Source: Nocardia otitidiscaviarum NBRC 14405
GTDB lineage: Bacteria; Actinomycetota; Actinomycetes; Mycobacteriales; Mycobacteriaceae
Direction of reading: 5' to 3'
NCBI RefSeq assembly: GCF_000308635.1
Contig: NZ_BAGD01000097.1
Span: 1-64,000, forward strand
Length of the DNA: 64,000 nucleotides
Positions within the stretch are counted from its first letter, which is position 1. Each line of letters starts with the position of its first letter. The notes below the pieces were generated by a model. That model saw only the letters and a program-made list of their open reading frames with translations, made no database searches and was not told the origin of the DNA. Both the position numbers and the translations under genes were made by a program. This document shows positions 1-8,912 of this stretch, piece after piece.

Positions 1-1
1 G

Positions 2-457
2 TGGCTGTTGCTCTTCGGCCGTGACGGAGTCCCGCTCTACCTCGGGCGCGGGCAGCGTTTGGCGTCGCGCTGGCAGCGGCTGGCGTGTGTGGCCCGTGAC
101 CGTGGCTGTACCTTCCCCGGTTGTGACGCGCCCGCGACGATGTGCGCGGTGCACCACCTGATCCCGTGGGCACACGGGGGTGACACCGATATCGACAACC
201 TGACCCTGGTGTGCGACCGGCATCACGCCCAGGTCGCCGAGGACGCCGACGACCCCACCGGGTGGGCCACCGAACGAATGGGCGCGCACACCCGGTATCC
301 CGGGCGGACCGGGTGGCGGCCCCCGACCCACCACGACCCGACACGCAGACACCGGGTCAATCACCGCCACCACGGCGACGAACTCCTCGGCCCCGCCATC
401 CACCGCCTGCGCGTGAAACAAGACGCCGGGCTACCACCACCACCGTTACGGCAATAA
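2..457 (+). CDS. HNH endonuclease domain protein, 13E12/DUF222 type (5' truncated by window)
   Basis: Only the C-terminal 151 residues are inside the window; the frame is open to the left edge, so the start lies upstream. The visible part contains the HNH core: CTFPGCDAP, then HHLIPWAHGGDTDIDNLTL and a closing CDRHH. This is the ending of the abundant actinobacterial DUF222-HNH proteins (13E12 repeat family). Such proteins are predicted metal-dependent nucleases, often mobile or multicopy, and their cellular role is not established. The C-terminal tail after the HNH core is rich in His, Arg and Pro, as in the family. The family call is firm; activity is inferred from the intact His and Cys pattern. 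Confidence 0.85.
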   Translation, partial: WLLLFGRDGVPLYLGRGQRLASRWQRLACVARDRGCTFPGCDAPATMCAVHHLIPWAHGGDTDIDNLTLVCDRHHAQVAEDADDPTGWATERMGAHTRYPGRTGWRPPTHHDPTRRHRVNHRHHGDELLGPAIHRLRVKQDAGLPPPPLRQ

Positions 458-1264
458 GCCCACCACCACACCCTTTGTGGACGGGACACCAACCGTCCAC
501 CAGGGCACCTGGTATACAGGACCACCCGCACGGCCACCTGCCCGCGCGGGCCACACCCACGCCATCCGGCCACACCAACGCCCACGCCATCCCGCCACAC
601 CAACGCTCACGCCATCCGGCCACGCCCACGTCATCCGGGGAGACTCACGTCATCGGGCTCCGCCTATGGCGTCGGGCCGCGCCCACGCGTTGCGGCCACG
701 CTCAGCGTCATCCGGCGACGCTCAGCATCATCTGGCCACGCCCAGCATCATTCGGCCACGCCTCCGCCGTCGGGCCGCGCCTACGCACATTGCGGCCACG
801 CTCACGCCGTCCAGCCACATCCACGCGTTCCGGCCACACCCAGACCCTGCGGGCCGCACGCAAGCAACAACACGAACGGCCTGATTCACCAGGCCCAGCA
901 CGCACCCGACCTTCCAGCCAGCACCCAACCGCACCGCCGCGATCCCCAAAGCGCCCGACCCCCACCCGACCTCAACCGTCGAACAATCCCCAAACCATCA
1001 GATCTGTAAAACGCCACCACAGCCAGTCCGCAGGCCGGAATAGCAGCCAACGGCACCCAACCCGGCGTCAGCGAAAGTCAGGAAAGGCACCCAACGCCAC
1101 CACATTTCATATCTCTTGCCACCTCAAAGCCCATACATTCCAGGAAAGCGCCAGCTCGATGAGCCCGCGTCGCGCCCCGCCCCCACGAGCGCAAGGAAGG
1201 CCACGGTCTCCTGCGCCACGCCCTGGCCACCATCTGCCCGAATGGCAAGTGCCCGAGACTGCCG
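458..1264. other. gene-free, low-complexity stretch
   Basis: No credible gene is seen. Open frames here are long on both strands, but their translations are Pro/Arg/His/Thr-rich strings without domain character, as expected of very GC-rich repetitive DNA. The interval holds a degenerate repeat array (551-842). The part from about 950 to 1130 is noticeably richer in A, with short A-rich words. The stretch probably represents decayed sequence beside the HNH gene. Confidence 0.5.
551..842. repeat. degenerate tandem repeat array (units about 19-25 bp)
   Basis: About a dozen imperfect copies of a unit resembling GYSTCATCCGGCCACGCYCA follow one another. The first two copies are nearly identical 25-mers (561-610). 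Later copies diverge to 19-21 bp and vary in the triplet before CGGCCAC. The array is not in a recognisable gene. It could be a decaying minisatellite or the remnant of a repeat-containing coding region. Confidence 0.6.
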
Positions 1265-1501
1265 GTGGGCAGACGCCGTGGGTGCGACTCTCCCCACGGT
1301 GACAGCATCGCCTTCGCCCAAGGTGCCCTGCGGTACGGCGGCGCGGTGCTGCCGGATTCCGGACTGGGCCCCACCGGCGGCAGTCTCTACATGATCCGAA
1401 TCGGCTTCGTCGCCGGTCCGGGCGAACTGTGGGAGGCGGTGCGTCGGCTGGCGCGGGCCTGGCGTTCGTATGATCCACCCCGGCAGGCCGCCTCGGGCAC
1501 C
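1265..1501 (+). pseudogene. C-terminal remnant of a PLP-dependent aminotransferase (MocR-like)
   Basis: The frame from a GTG at 1265 encodes a stretch resembling the end of class I/II aminotransferase domains, including those of MocR-type GntR regulators. It has ALRYGGAVLPDSGLGP, then IRIGFVAGPGELWEAVRRLARAW, which match the family's terminal strand and helix. Everything upstream (PLP-lysine region, large domain, any HTH) is missing, and the frame runs on without a family-like end towards 1594, antisense to the next gene. I read it as a truncated relic. The alternative is a chance resemblance over about 60 residues. Confidence 0.4.
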
Positions 1502-1544
1502 GCCTCCGTTGGCCGTGTGAACGGGGACGCTGCGCGACAGGGAC

Positions 1545-2183
1545 CTACACGTGGGGCACCCGCTGAGTCGACAGCGCTGCGAGTTCGCGGGTGAGGTTGG
1601 CTCGTGCGGCGGACTCGTATCGGGTGCGGCCGATGTCGGTGTGGAACAGTCGCGGTAGCCGTGCCAGACCCTCCAGTACCGCGCGACGGCCGGTGCGGAA
1701 CGCGTCGTCGGGGATCTGGGCGTATTCGGCGCGGACGGCGGATACGTAGGCGGCATAACCTGTTTCGTCCGCGGCGAGCACGGCCAGGTCGGCGTCGCAG
1801 AGTACCGCGCCATTGCGGTCGTCGGGTTGCGGGGCGTGCCCGGCGGTCAGGCGTACCAGCCGCGCCACCTCGGCCACCGTGCCCGTATCCACGCCGAGAT
1901 CGGGCAGCGCCGCTTCCGCCAAACGCGCGCTGCGCTCCTCGTTGTCGGCGCGGTCGACCGCGTAGACGGCGTCGTGGAAGAACGCCGCGTAGCGGACGGC
2001 GTCCGGATCGTCGGCGGCGGCTGCCAGATCGTCGATGACGGCCAGCATGGCCGCCAGATGCTCGACCGTGTGGTACCGCCGGTGCGGCTCACGGTACCGC
2101 CGGACGAGATCCTCCCCCACCGCCCGCGCCCGCGGACCGGCCAGCGCCGTCCACCGTTCCATCAGCGTCGCGTCGGTACTCAT
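1545..2183 (-). CDS. HD-domain predicted metal-dependent phosphohydrolase
   Basis: This 212-residue protein starts MSTDATLMERW. It carries an HD signature: YHTVEH (about residues 37-42) followed by RYAAFFHDAVY (about 64-74), giving the H...HD metal-binding pattern. It matches the COG4339-type group of short HD proteins, which are sometimes mis-annotated as receptor-like proteins. Substrate is unknown; cytoplasmic nucleotide or phosphate-ester hydrolysis is the family expectation. The ATG at 2183 begins after the stop of the divergently unrelated region and just downstream of the exporter gene on the same strand (68-bp gap), so the two could be co-transcribed. No signal peptide or membrane segment is present. 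Confidence 0.75.
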   Translation of the reverse strand: MSTDATLMERWTALAGPRARAVGEDLVRRYREPHRRYHTVEHLAAMLAVIDDLAAAADDPDAVRYAAFFHDAVYAVDRADNEERSARLAEAALPDLGVDTGTVAEVARLVRLTAGHAPQPDDRNGAVLCDADLAVLAADETGYAAYVSAVRAEYAQIPDDAFRTGRRAVLEGLARLPRLFHTDIGRTRYESAARANLTRELAALSTQRVPHV

Positions 2184-2251
2184 GTACGCAGTGTGCCGAA
2201 TCGTCGGCCCGCACAACACCCTTGGCGCACGGTGGTTTTCACCACCCGCGC

Positions 2252-3712
2252 TCAGGAGCGTTCGGCTTCCTCCTGATTGTGCTGGGCCTGCGCCAGCTGG
2301 GCGGGGGTGTAGCGCAGGGTCAGGGCGAGCAGGCCCATGATGGCGGTGCCGATGGCGCAGACCAGCAGGACGAGGGTGTAACCGCTGCCGAGCGCGGCGA
2401 TTTCGGCGGTGCTCATATCGGCGGCCTTGCCGGTGTGCCCGCCCAGCGAGAGGGTGCGGGAGGCCGCGACCGGGCTGAGCAGGCCGACCGCGACCGGGGT
2501 GCCCATATTCATGAACATCTGGCCGACCGCCGACAGCGGGCCGATATTCCCCATATCCACGCCCACCAGCACACACAGCGGCAGGATCACGATGGTCGTG
2601 CCCACCGCGAAGCCGACCACGGACAGCAGGATCAGCAGGGTCGGGAAGTATTCGGCGGTTTGATCCAGTGTCGAGCCGAAGAAGAGCCCGGCGGCCAGCA
2701 GCAGCGCGGCGGCGAACAGCAGCCAGCGCGGCGGCACCAGCATGGCCAGTTTGGACGCGACTGCCGTGCCGACGCCCGCGCCGAGGGTGAACGGAATACT
2801 CGCCAGACCGGCCATCAGCGGGCTGTAGCCGAGCACGTTCTGCAGGAACTGCGCCACGAAGAAGGTTGTCGCGCCCAGCACACCCGAGGCCAGGAAGATG
2901 GCGGCGAAGGAGATGACCCGGTCGCGGCTGTCGAACAGCGACCACGGCAGCAGCGGATTGGCGACCGTGCGCTCGGCGAAGATGAAGACGAGCAGCAGCA
3001 GGAAGCCGCCGATGAGCGACCCGAGAATGACCGCGCTGTCCCACCCGTACACCGGCCCCTCGGTGGCGGCGAACACGATGGCCGCCACCGCCACCGTGCC
3101 CAGGATCGCGCCGCGCACATCCATGCTGATGCGGTGGTGCTCGGTATCGCGCAGCTGATAGATCGCGCCGATCACGATGAGGATGCCGATGGGGACATTG
3201 ATCCAGAAGATCCAGCGCCAGTCGACCTGGGTGAGCGCGCCGCCGATCACCAGACCGCCGACCGAGCCGATACCCACCATGGAGCCGAAGATGGCGATGG
3301 CCTGATTGCGTGCGGGCCCCGGCGCGAAAGTGCTTGCCACGAGCGCGAATGCGGTGGGCGCGGCAATCGCGGCACCGGTGCCCTGCAAGGCGCGGGCGGC
3401 GATGAGCCAGGCTTCGTTGGTGGCGGTACCGCACAGCGCGGACGCCACCGTGAACAGCGCGACGCCGAGGATGAGCATGCGTTTGCGGCCGAACGAGTCG
3501 CCGAGCCGCCCGCCCAGCAGCATGAGTCCCGCGAACGGCAGGCCGTAGGCGGTGACGGTCCAGGCGCTGCCCGAACTGGACAGGCCCATCTCCTCCTGCA
3601 ACCGCGGCAGCGCGAGAATCATGACGGTGCCGTCGAGCACCACCATCAGCTGCAGCCCGCTCAGGACGAGGATTGCGAGCCCGAACGCCCGCGTGGTCAC
3701 CGGATACTGCAT
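2252..3712 (-). CDS. MFS drug exporter, DHA2 / EfpA-like, 14 TM
   Basis: This 486-residue polytopic membrane protein has the 14-helix DHA2 layout. It has the antiporter region MVVLDGTVMILALPRLQEE in TM1 and LGGRLGDSFGRKRM between TM2 and TM3 (MFS motif A). The C-terminal segment SRTLSLGGHTG...YTPAQLAQAQ closely resembles the end of mycobacterial EfpA (Rv2846c). In Mycobacterium, efpA lies next to cysG, as this gene does here, which supports orthology. The family exports lipophilic compounds or drugs using the proton gradient. ATG 3712 is chosen because family similarity begins here; it lacks a strong Shine-Dalgarno. Paralogues are common, so the gene name is left open. Confidence 0.85.
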   Translation of the reverse strand: MQYPVTTRAFGLAILVLSGLQLMVVLDGTVMILALPRLQEEMGLSSSGSAWTVTAYGLPFAGLMLLGGRLGDSFGRKRMLILGVALFTVASALCGTATNEAWLIAARALQGTGAAIAAPTAFALVASTFAPGPARNQAIAIFGSMVGIGSVGGLVIGGALTQVDWRWIFWINVPIGILIVIGAIYQLRDTEHHRISMDVRGAILGTVAVAAIVFAATEGPVYGWDSAVILGSLIGGFLLLLVFIFAERTVANPLLPWSLFDSRDRVISFAAIFLASGVLGATTFFVAQFLQNVLGYSPLMAGLASIPFTLGAGVGTAVASKLAMLVPPRWLLFAAALLLAAGLFFGSTLDQTAEYFPTLLILLSVVGFAVGTTIVILPLCVLVGVDMGNIGPLSAVGQMFMNMGTPVAVGLLSPVAASRTLSLGGHTGKAADMSTAEIAALGSGYTLVLLVCAIGTAIMGLLALTLRYTPAQLAQAQHNQEEAERS

Positions 3713-4077
3713 CGTCGCAGCGGGTTTATCGAGCACAGCAAGCCACTGTAATGGATGCCGGACACGGCCAACCGATCTCACCGCGCTGCCGGAGCCACGC
3801 AGCGGCCGCCCGGTAGCCTCCACACGCCCCCGACCTGAGGCGTGCAACCGGCGCGACCGACGCACGCCGACGATCGGTCCGACTGGGCGTCGCGTCGGGG
3901 ACCTCAACCATCGCCCAGCCCCGGAGGCTCGCACACCGACCAAGCACAACCGGTCCGTACGCGCGAATGACCGGCCAGTCGGTTCTCGCCCGCGGGATGC
4001 ATGCCTCCGATCGAACCCGACAAGACGCCGAAGAACTCGCACGACCAGCCCACGCCGACCGTCAACCTCACGCCGCC
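3713..4077. other. intergenic stretch without recognisable gene
   Basis: The stretch lies between the 3' side of cysG and the start of the MFS exporter, both on the minus strand. Open frames here encode only Arg/Pro/Thr-rich shadow sequence. It should hold the promoter of the exporter gene, but I see no clear -35/-10 pair or operator. Towards the right end it grades into the tandem repeat at 4078. Confidence 0.4.
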
Positions 4078-4187
4078 CGCCAACTCAGCCCACGCCACGC
4101 GCCAGCTCAGCCCGCGCCACGCGCCAGCTCAGCTCGCGCCACCCGCCAGCTCAGCCCGCGCCACCCGCCAACTCAGCCCGCGCCCTG
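4078..4187. repeat. tandem repeat, five 22-bp units, overlapping the cysG stop codon
   Basis: Five head-to-tail copies with exact 22-bp spacing occur at 4078, 4100, 4122, 4144 and 4166. The unit is close to CGCCAGCTCAGCCCGCGCCA plus two bases, with one or two substitutions per copy. Because 22 is not a multiple of 3, the repeat does not encode a peptide repeat. The stop codon of cysG (TGA, reverse of 4173-4175) lies in the fifth copy, and every copy carries the same TCA, so each has a potential stop at the same place on the minus strand. This is minisatellite-like and probably variable in length between strains. Confidence 0.8.
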
Positions 4188-5507
4188 GTCTATAGACACA
4201 GCCTCAGCGTCCGGCGTGCCCGCGGTGAATCCGGCGGTGGGGCCGATGACGATGATCGCGGGCGGGCGGATGCCCTCGGCGCGCACGCGCTCGGCCACGG
4301 TGGACAGGTGTGCGCGCAGGGTGCGCTGGGTGCGCAGGCTGCCCTCCTGGACGACGGTGACCGGGGTGTCGGCGGCGCGGCCGCCCGCGAGCAGGGCGGC
4401 GGCGAACTGTTCGATCCGCTCCACCGCCATGAGCAGCACAATGGTGCCGCGCAGCCGGGCCAGGGCGGGCCAGTCCACCAGCGAATCCGGATGGTCGGGG
4501 GCGACATGGCCGCTGACCACCACGAATTCGTGGGTGACGCCGCGATGCGTGACCGGTATCCCGGCCAGGGCGGGCACCGAGATGGCACTGGTGACACCCG
4601 GCACCACCGTCACCGGGACACCCGCCGCCACGCACGCCTCCAACTCCTCGAAGCCGCGCCCGAACACATACGGGTCGCCGCCCTTGAGCCGCACCACGAA
4701 CTTGCCCGCCTTCGCCCCGTCGATGAGCGCGTCGTTGATGGCCTCCTGCGCCATGGCGCGGCCGTACGGGATCTTGGCGGCGTCGACCACCTCGACGTGC
4801 GGTCCGAGTTCGGCGAGCAGTTCCGGTGGGGCGAGCCGGTCAGCCACCACCAGATCGGCGCGCGCCAGCAGGCGGCGGCCGCGCACCGTGATGAGATCGG
4901 GATCGCCGGGGCCGCCGCCGATGAGCGCGACCCCCGGGGCGGTCGGTTCGGATTCGTCGGTGACCACCCCGGATTGCAGCGCCTCGAGCAGTGCGGTGCG
5001 CACGGCGGCCGAGCGGCGGTGCTGGCCGCTGGCGAGCACCCCCAGGGTGAGCCCGTCGTACCGGGCGGTGGCCGGGGTGACGGCGGTGCCGAGGCGGGCG
5101 GTGTCGGCGCGCACGCAGAAGATGCGGCGGCGGGTGGCCTCCGCCACCACGGCCGCGTTGGTATCCGGTTCGTCGGTGCACGCCATGGCGTACCAGGCAC
5201 CGTCCAGATCCCCGTCGGCGTAGTCGCGCAGCGTGAGGGTGAGCTGCCCCGAGGTAGCCATTCCCTCGACCGCGGGCGTGGCGGCCCGGCTGATCACGTG
5301 CACGTCCGCGCCGGAGGCGATGAGCAGTCCGAGTCGCCGCTGCGCGACGGTCCCGCCGCCCACCACGACGACGCGGCGTCCGTTCAGATCCAGCCCGACC
5401 AGGTAGTTCGGGTCTCCCACCGGTTGGGGCGCGGTGTGGTCATCGGCTGCGGCTGACGTGTTCTGCACAAGGTTCGAGCCTACGGCCTGGACTCGCGGAC
5501 CCGACAT
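4173..5507 (-). CDS. cysG: uroporphyrinogen-III C-methyltransferase / siroheme synthase (CysG)
   Basis: The protein makes precorrin-2 from uroporphyrinogen III by two SAM-dependent methylations. Its N-terminal half carries the precorrin-2 dehydrogenase/ferrochelatase-type fold leading to siroheme. In 444 residues, the N-terminal NAD-binding module shows VVVVGGGTVAQRRLGLLIASGADVHV. The C-terminal methyltransferase shows VALIGGGPGDPDLITVRG, VRLKGGDPYVFGRG and a VVPGVTSA motif. Sequence and order match Rv2847c of M. tuberculosis. The chosen ATG at 5507 has GGAAG nine bases upstream and gives an N-terminal extension of about 30 residues relative to the mycobacterial protein; a later start is possible. 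The stop codon sits inside a 22-bp tandem repeat. Siroheme (sulfite/nitrite reductase) and cobalamin synthesis both depend on it. Confidence 0.93.
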   Translation of the reverse strand: MSGPRVQAVGSNLVQNTSAAADDHTAPQPVGDPNYLVGLDLNGRRVVVVGGGTVAQRRLGLLIASGADVHVISRAATPAVEGMATSGQLTLTLRDYADGDLDGAWYAMACTDEPDTNAAVVAEATRRRIFCVRADTARLGTAVTPATARYDGLTLGVLASGQHRRSAAVRTALLEALQSGVVTDESEPTAPGVALIGGGPGDPDLITVRGRRLLARADLVVADRLAPPELLAELGPHVEVVDAAKIPYGRAMAQEAINDALIDGAKAGKFVVRLKGGDPYVFGRGFEELEACVAAGVPVTVVPGVTSAISVPALAGIPVTHRGVTHEFVVVSGHVAPDHPDSLVDWPALARLRGTIVLLMAVERIEQFAAALLAGGRAADTPVTVVQEGSLRTQRTLRAHLSTVAERVRAEGIRPPAIIVIGPTAGFTAGTPDAEAVSIDQGAG

Positions 5508-5617
5508 CCGACCGGCTTCCGTGTGGCAAACGATAGATACCTCACCGGGCGCGCGCCCCCGAAACCCAGGCCCGTGCCGATCCGGCACGGACGCACCGGG
5601 CTGTCGCTTCGGATTGT

Positions 5618-6046
5618 TCAGAAACGGCCCAGCACCTTGGTGGGGCTGATCCGCACCACCACGCGGTCGGCATCGTCGACCGAGGCCGGATTGAACTCGC
5701 GGTAGGGCTTGCCGGTGAACTTCAACGACATCTGGTCCGGCAGGGCGCGTTCCGGGTCCGGAACGGCCTTGGCCACGCCGCGGACCTGGGCGTAGACGTA
5801 CGGCCGATCCGGCGGGTTGATCATCACCGTGACACGCGGGTCGCGGACGATGTTCCGGTACTGCTGGCGCGAGACCGTCGTGGAGTAGATGAGCTCGTCG
5901 CCGTCGCGGTCGAGCCACACCACGGTCAGGTGCGGCTGGCCGTCGGCTCCGATCGTGGCGACGGTGGCGTACACCTTCGCCTCGTCGATGTGGTTCTTCA
6001 GGCTCTCGGGCAGAGTGGCTGCGTTCACATTCGCTGCGAACGCCAA
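5618..6046 (-). CDS. PPOX-class F420/flavin-dependent oxidoreductase
   Basis: This 142-residue protein has the split beta-barrel pattern of the pyridoxamine 5'-phosphate oxidase-like family: ATVATIGADGQPHLTVVWLDRDGDELIYSTT, then RNIVRDPRVTVMI and YVYAQVRGVAK. Actinobacterial members of this size usually bind F420 or FMN and reduce quinones, biliverdin or xenobiotics. The substrate cannot be told from sequence. It is a soluble cytoplasmic protein with no signal peptide. It lies on the same strand upstream of cysG with a 110-bp gap and may be its own unit. The family assignment is strong; the cofactor is inferred. Confidence 0.85.
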   Translation of the reverse strand: MAFAANVNAATLPESLKNHIDEAKVYATVATIGADGQPHLTVVWLDRDGDELIYSTTVSRQQYRNIVRDPRVTVMINPPDRPYVYAQVRGVAKAVPDPERALPDQMSLKFTGKPYREFNPASVDDADRVVVRISPTKVLGRF

Positions 6047-6129
6047 CCCCTACGCCGAGCATTCCCGGCGGTCCCCGGCGATCTCGCCGGAGAGCGCCGG
6101 GATCACTCGTTCGGCCGTGCGTCCCTACC

Positions 6130-7479
6130 TCACTGCACACCGCCACTGAGGTGCGGATAATCCTGCACCAGATGGAATCCCGAACCGCGCAAGGCGAATT
6201 CGTTCTCGTCCTGCCGTATCAATGTCATGGTGACCGGCTGGCCGTCGATCATGCCGGTCAACACCAGCCGGCCGGGAGCGGGTCGCTCGTAGGTGAAGTC
6301 CGCCCAGGTGGGCCCCTCCGGGTCCGGCTTCATGACGATCGTGCCCGCCGCGGCGTCGACCGTGCCGAGCACGGGCACCAGCGTGTCGTCCATCCGCTGG
6401 TAGTGGATCACCTCGAGATCCTCGAACACCACCCGCCGCCAACGGTTCTCATCGGTGAGCACCGGCGGCTGCGGAATACCGTCGCGGGTGAACTCGTCCA
6501 CATTCCAGATGCCGTACAGCTCGGAGGTCGGCCGACCACCGCCCCATTCGCGATAGCCCTCCAGATTGATCTGCGCGAAGCCGACGCACAGCCACGCGGC
6601 CAGCGCGATCTGGGCCACGGCGGCGATTCTGGCGGCGCGGCCGTGGAAGGGACGCGGAGCCGTGGACGGTCCGGCCGCGCCGCCGAGCAGCACCGCGGTC
6701 ACGCGGCGTGCCTCCGGGGCCAGCAGCACCAGGCTCAGCAGCAGCAGGTGGAACGACAGCAGTTTCACCGGCACGTCGTAGGTCATGTTCAGCACCCACA
6801 CCTGCGCCATGCTCACCAGGCTCAGCAGCGCACCTGCCAGCGCGGTGCGCGGCAGGAGCAGCAGCAGACCGCCCAGTATCTCGGCCGCGCCGAGCAGGAT
6901 CTCGTAGGCCGGGGACGCGCCGACCTGGCTCCACAGCACCGACATGAGGGTGAAGTCGCCGTACGGCTGTAGCAGGGTCACCAGCGACGGTTCCGCCATC
7001 TGGGTGGGAATCGCCTTGGCGAAGCCGTAGAGCAGCATCTGGGTGGCCAGGCACAGGCGGAGGAAGAGCAGGAACCAGCCCGCCAGGCGACGGTATTCGG
7101 TGCGCCGGCGATCCAGCAGGGTCCAGACGACCGTGGCCGCGACCGCCAGCACCAGGATGCAGAACACCAGAACGAAGAAGTAGACCTGGTCGCCGCTGCC
7201 CGAATCGGTGCGCACGACCGCCTCGGCGTCGAAGACCGCGCGGCCCACCCATTCGATGACCGGGGCGGGCAGCTGCGCGTATCTGATGACCAGGTCGTCG
7301 GGCAGCCGCAGCGCGAGCGGCCCCAGAAACGACAGTATTATCTGCGGGAAGAGCACGCAGAACAGCCCGAAGTAAACGAAGCTGAAACGGAAGGCGATGC
7401 GGGTGAACGGATTCCACCGCGTCGCGGCCGCCGGAGGCTGATCGAGGTCGGTGTCGACGGCGACCGTCTCCACGCTCAT
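6130..7479 (-). CDS. DoxX-like multi-pass membrane protein of unknown function
   Basis: This 449-residue protein has an N-terminal hydrophobic segment (FSFVYFGLFCVLFPQIILSF), a second at about 95-120, and a cluster of four to five helices (about 135-290) with DoxX-type character (LCLATQMLLYGFAKAIPTQM, EILGGLLLLLPRTALAGALL). The hydrophilic C-terminal domain of about 130 residues begins near GYREWGGGRPTSELYG and looks extracytoplasmic, rich in beta strand. Similar proteins in Nocardia and Mycobacterium are annotated as DoxX family. The ATG at 7479 has a very strong GAGAGGGG upstream, which settles the start against in-frame alternatives up to 7527. Function is unknown. Confidence 0.7.
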   Translation of the reverse strand: MSVETVAVDTDLDQPPAAATRWNPFTRIAFRFSFVYFGLFCVLFPQIILSFLGPLALRLPDDLVIRYAQLPAPVIEWVGRAVFDAEAVVRTDSGSGDQVYFFVLVFCILVLAVAATVVWTLLDRRRTEYRRLAGWFLLFLRLCLATQMLLYGFAKAIPTQMAEPSLVTLLQPYGDFTLMSVLWSQVGASPAYEILLGAAEILGGLLLLLPRTALAGALLSLVSMAQVWVLNMTYDVPVKLLSFHLLLLSLVLLAPEARRVTAVLLGGAAGPSTAPRPFHGRAARIAAVAQIALAAWLCVGFAQINLEGYREWGGGRPTSELYGIWNVDEFTRDGIPQPPVLTDENRWRRVVFEDLEVIHYQRMDDTLVPVLGTVDAAAGTIVMKPDPEGPTWADFTYERPAPGRLVLTGMIDGQPVTMTLIRQDENEFALRGSGFHLVQDYPHLSGGVQ

Positions 7480-7756
7480 GGTGTCCCCTCTCTTTGTCGA
7501 GAGTTCGACGCTACGAATTCCGGGCACGCGCGACCTCCAGGCTGACCCTGATTTCCACCCCGGTTCCGCCGGAGCCGACGTACCCCTCCGGGCTTACGTG
7601 CCATCCACACCGCGGCGTATTTCCCCAGTACAGCCGAGGAAGACAAGGGATCATCCCGGTGACCGGAACTACCGAATCCCATCCGCCGATTTCATGACGC
7701 ACGGCAACTAGAACGCGTTACATTCCACTCACCGTCCCACTGTGTCAGGAGGATCC

Positions 7757-8890
7757 ATGACATCGGCCGACGCCGATCCCAACCAGCGGCGGCAACTGAC
7801 CACCACCGAACGCGACCTCGACGCGGTCGCCGCCACGCTGGCGCAGTGGCTCGCCACCAAGGTCGAGGCGGACCGCCCGCCCGAGGTCACGTCCATCACC
7901 CGTCCGACGGCGGGCGGCATGTCGAGCACCACCCTGCTCTTCGACGCCACCTGGACCGAGCGCGGCGCGGCGGCCGGTGGCGCGTTCGTGGCGCGGCTGC
8001 CACCGGAGGACAGCTCCTTCCCCGTTTTCGAAACCTACGATCTGGCAACCCAATTCGCGGTGATGGCCGGGGTGGCCGAGGCCACCGACGTGCCGGTGCC
8101 GCCACTGGCATGGCTGGAGCCGGATCCGAGCGTGCTGGGCGCGCCGTTCTTCGTCATGCGGCGGGTGGACGGGCGGGTGCCCGAGGACAATCCGCCCTAC
8201 GTCTTCCTCGGCTGGCTGTTCGACGCCACGCCCGAGCAGCGGTATGCCGTGACCCGCAACACCATCGAGGTCATCGCCAAGATCCACGCCATCGAGGATC
8301 CCGCCGAGCGGTTTCCGACGCTGGCCGGGACCGGATCGTCGTTGCGGCGACACGTGGACGCCCAGAAGGCGTGGTACGACTGGGCGCTCGCACGCGACGG
8401 CTATCGCATCCCGATTCTGGAGCGGGCCTTCGACTGGCTGGAGGAACACTGGCCCGCCGATCCCGGACCGGATGTGCTCAGCTGGGGCGACGCCCGGCCC
8501 GGGAACATCATGTTCGGCGACTTCGATCCGGTCGCGGTGCTGGACTGGGAGATGGCGGCCATCGGCCCGCGCGAACTCGATGTGGCGTGGACAGTGCTCA
8601 TCCACCGGTTCTTCCAGGACATCGCCACCCGATTCGACCAGCCCGGCCTGCCGGACTTCATGCGGCGCAGCGACGTCGAGCGGCTGTACGAGGAGTTCAC
8701 CGGGCACCGGGTGCGCGACCTGGACTGGTACCTCATGTACGCGGCGCTGCGACACGGCATCGTCATGGCGCGCATCAAACGCCGCATGATCCATTTCGGC
8801 GAGGACACCGACACCGCCGACCGCGACGACTACGTCATGCACCGGCCACTGCTGCAGGCCCTGCTCGACGGCACCTACGCCTGGGATTGA
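7757..8890 (+). CDS. aminoglycoside phosphotransferase (APH)-family protein, ACAD10-like
   Basis: This 377-residue protein has a kinase-like fold. The catalytic loop is LSWGDARPGNIMFGD (about residues 247-261), equivalent to the Brenner motif HGDxxxxN but with Trp in place of His, a common variant in this actinobacterial group. It is followed by the metal-binding VLDWEMAAIGPRELD. Members act on diverse small molecules or acyl intermediates and most are not resistance enzymes; the substrate here is unknown. AGGAGGA lies three bases before ATG 7757, a short spacing, so the GTG at 7742 is an alternative. The next gene begins 22 bp after its stop, so the two form an operon. Confidence 0.8.
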   Translation: MTSADADPNQRRQLTTTERDLDAVAATLAQWLATKVEADRPPEVTSITRPTAGGMSSTTLLFDATWTERGAAAGGAFVARLPPEDSSFPVFETYDLATQFAVMAGVAEATDVPVPPLAWLEPDPSVLGAPFFVMRRVDGRVPEDNPPYVFLGWLFDATPEQRYAVTRNTIEVIAKIHAIEDPAERFPTLAGTGSSLRRHVDAQKAWYDWALARDGYRIPILERAFDWLEEHWPADPGPDVLSWGDARPGNIMFGDFDPVAVLDWEMAAIGPRELDVAWTVLIHRFFQDIATRFDQPGLPDFMRRSDVERLYEEFTGHRVRDLDWYLMYAALRHGIVMARIKRRMIHFGEDTDTADRDDYVMHRPLLQALLDGTYAWD

Positions 8891-8912
8891 CCCCGCGAAC
8901 CGAGGAAACGAC

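Noticed and set aside
551..842. CRISPR array
   Set aside because: Units are contiguous and diverged with no unique spacers of constant length, and no cas gene is in the window.
2222..3751. 509-codon open frame antisense to the MFS exporter
   Set aside because: The protein is a Gln/Arg/Asp/His-rich string lacking hydrophobic segments or motifs; the opposite strand encodes a clear 14-TM transporter.
4078..4187. CRISPR-like or coding repeat
   Set aside because: The 22-bp units abut without spacers and are out of triplet phase, so neither CRISPR nor a peptide repeat.
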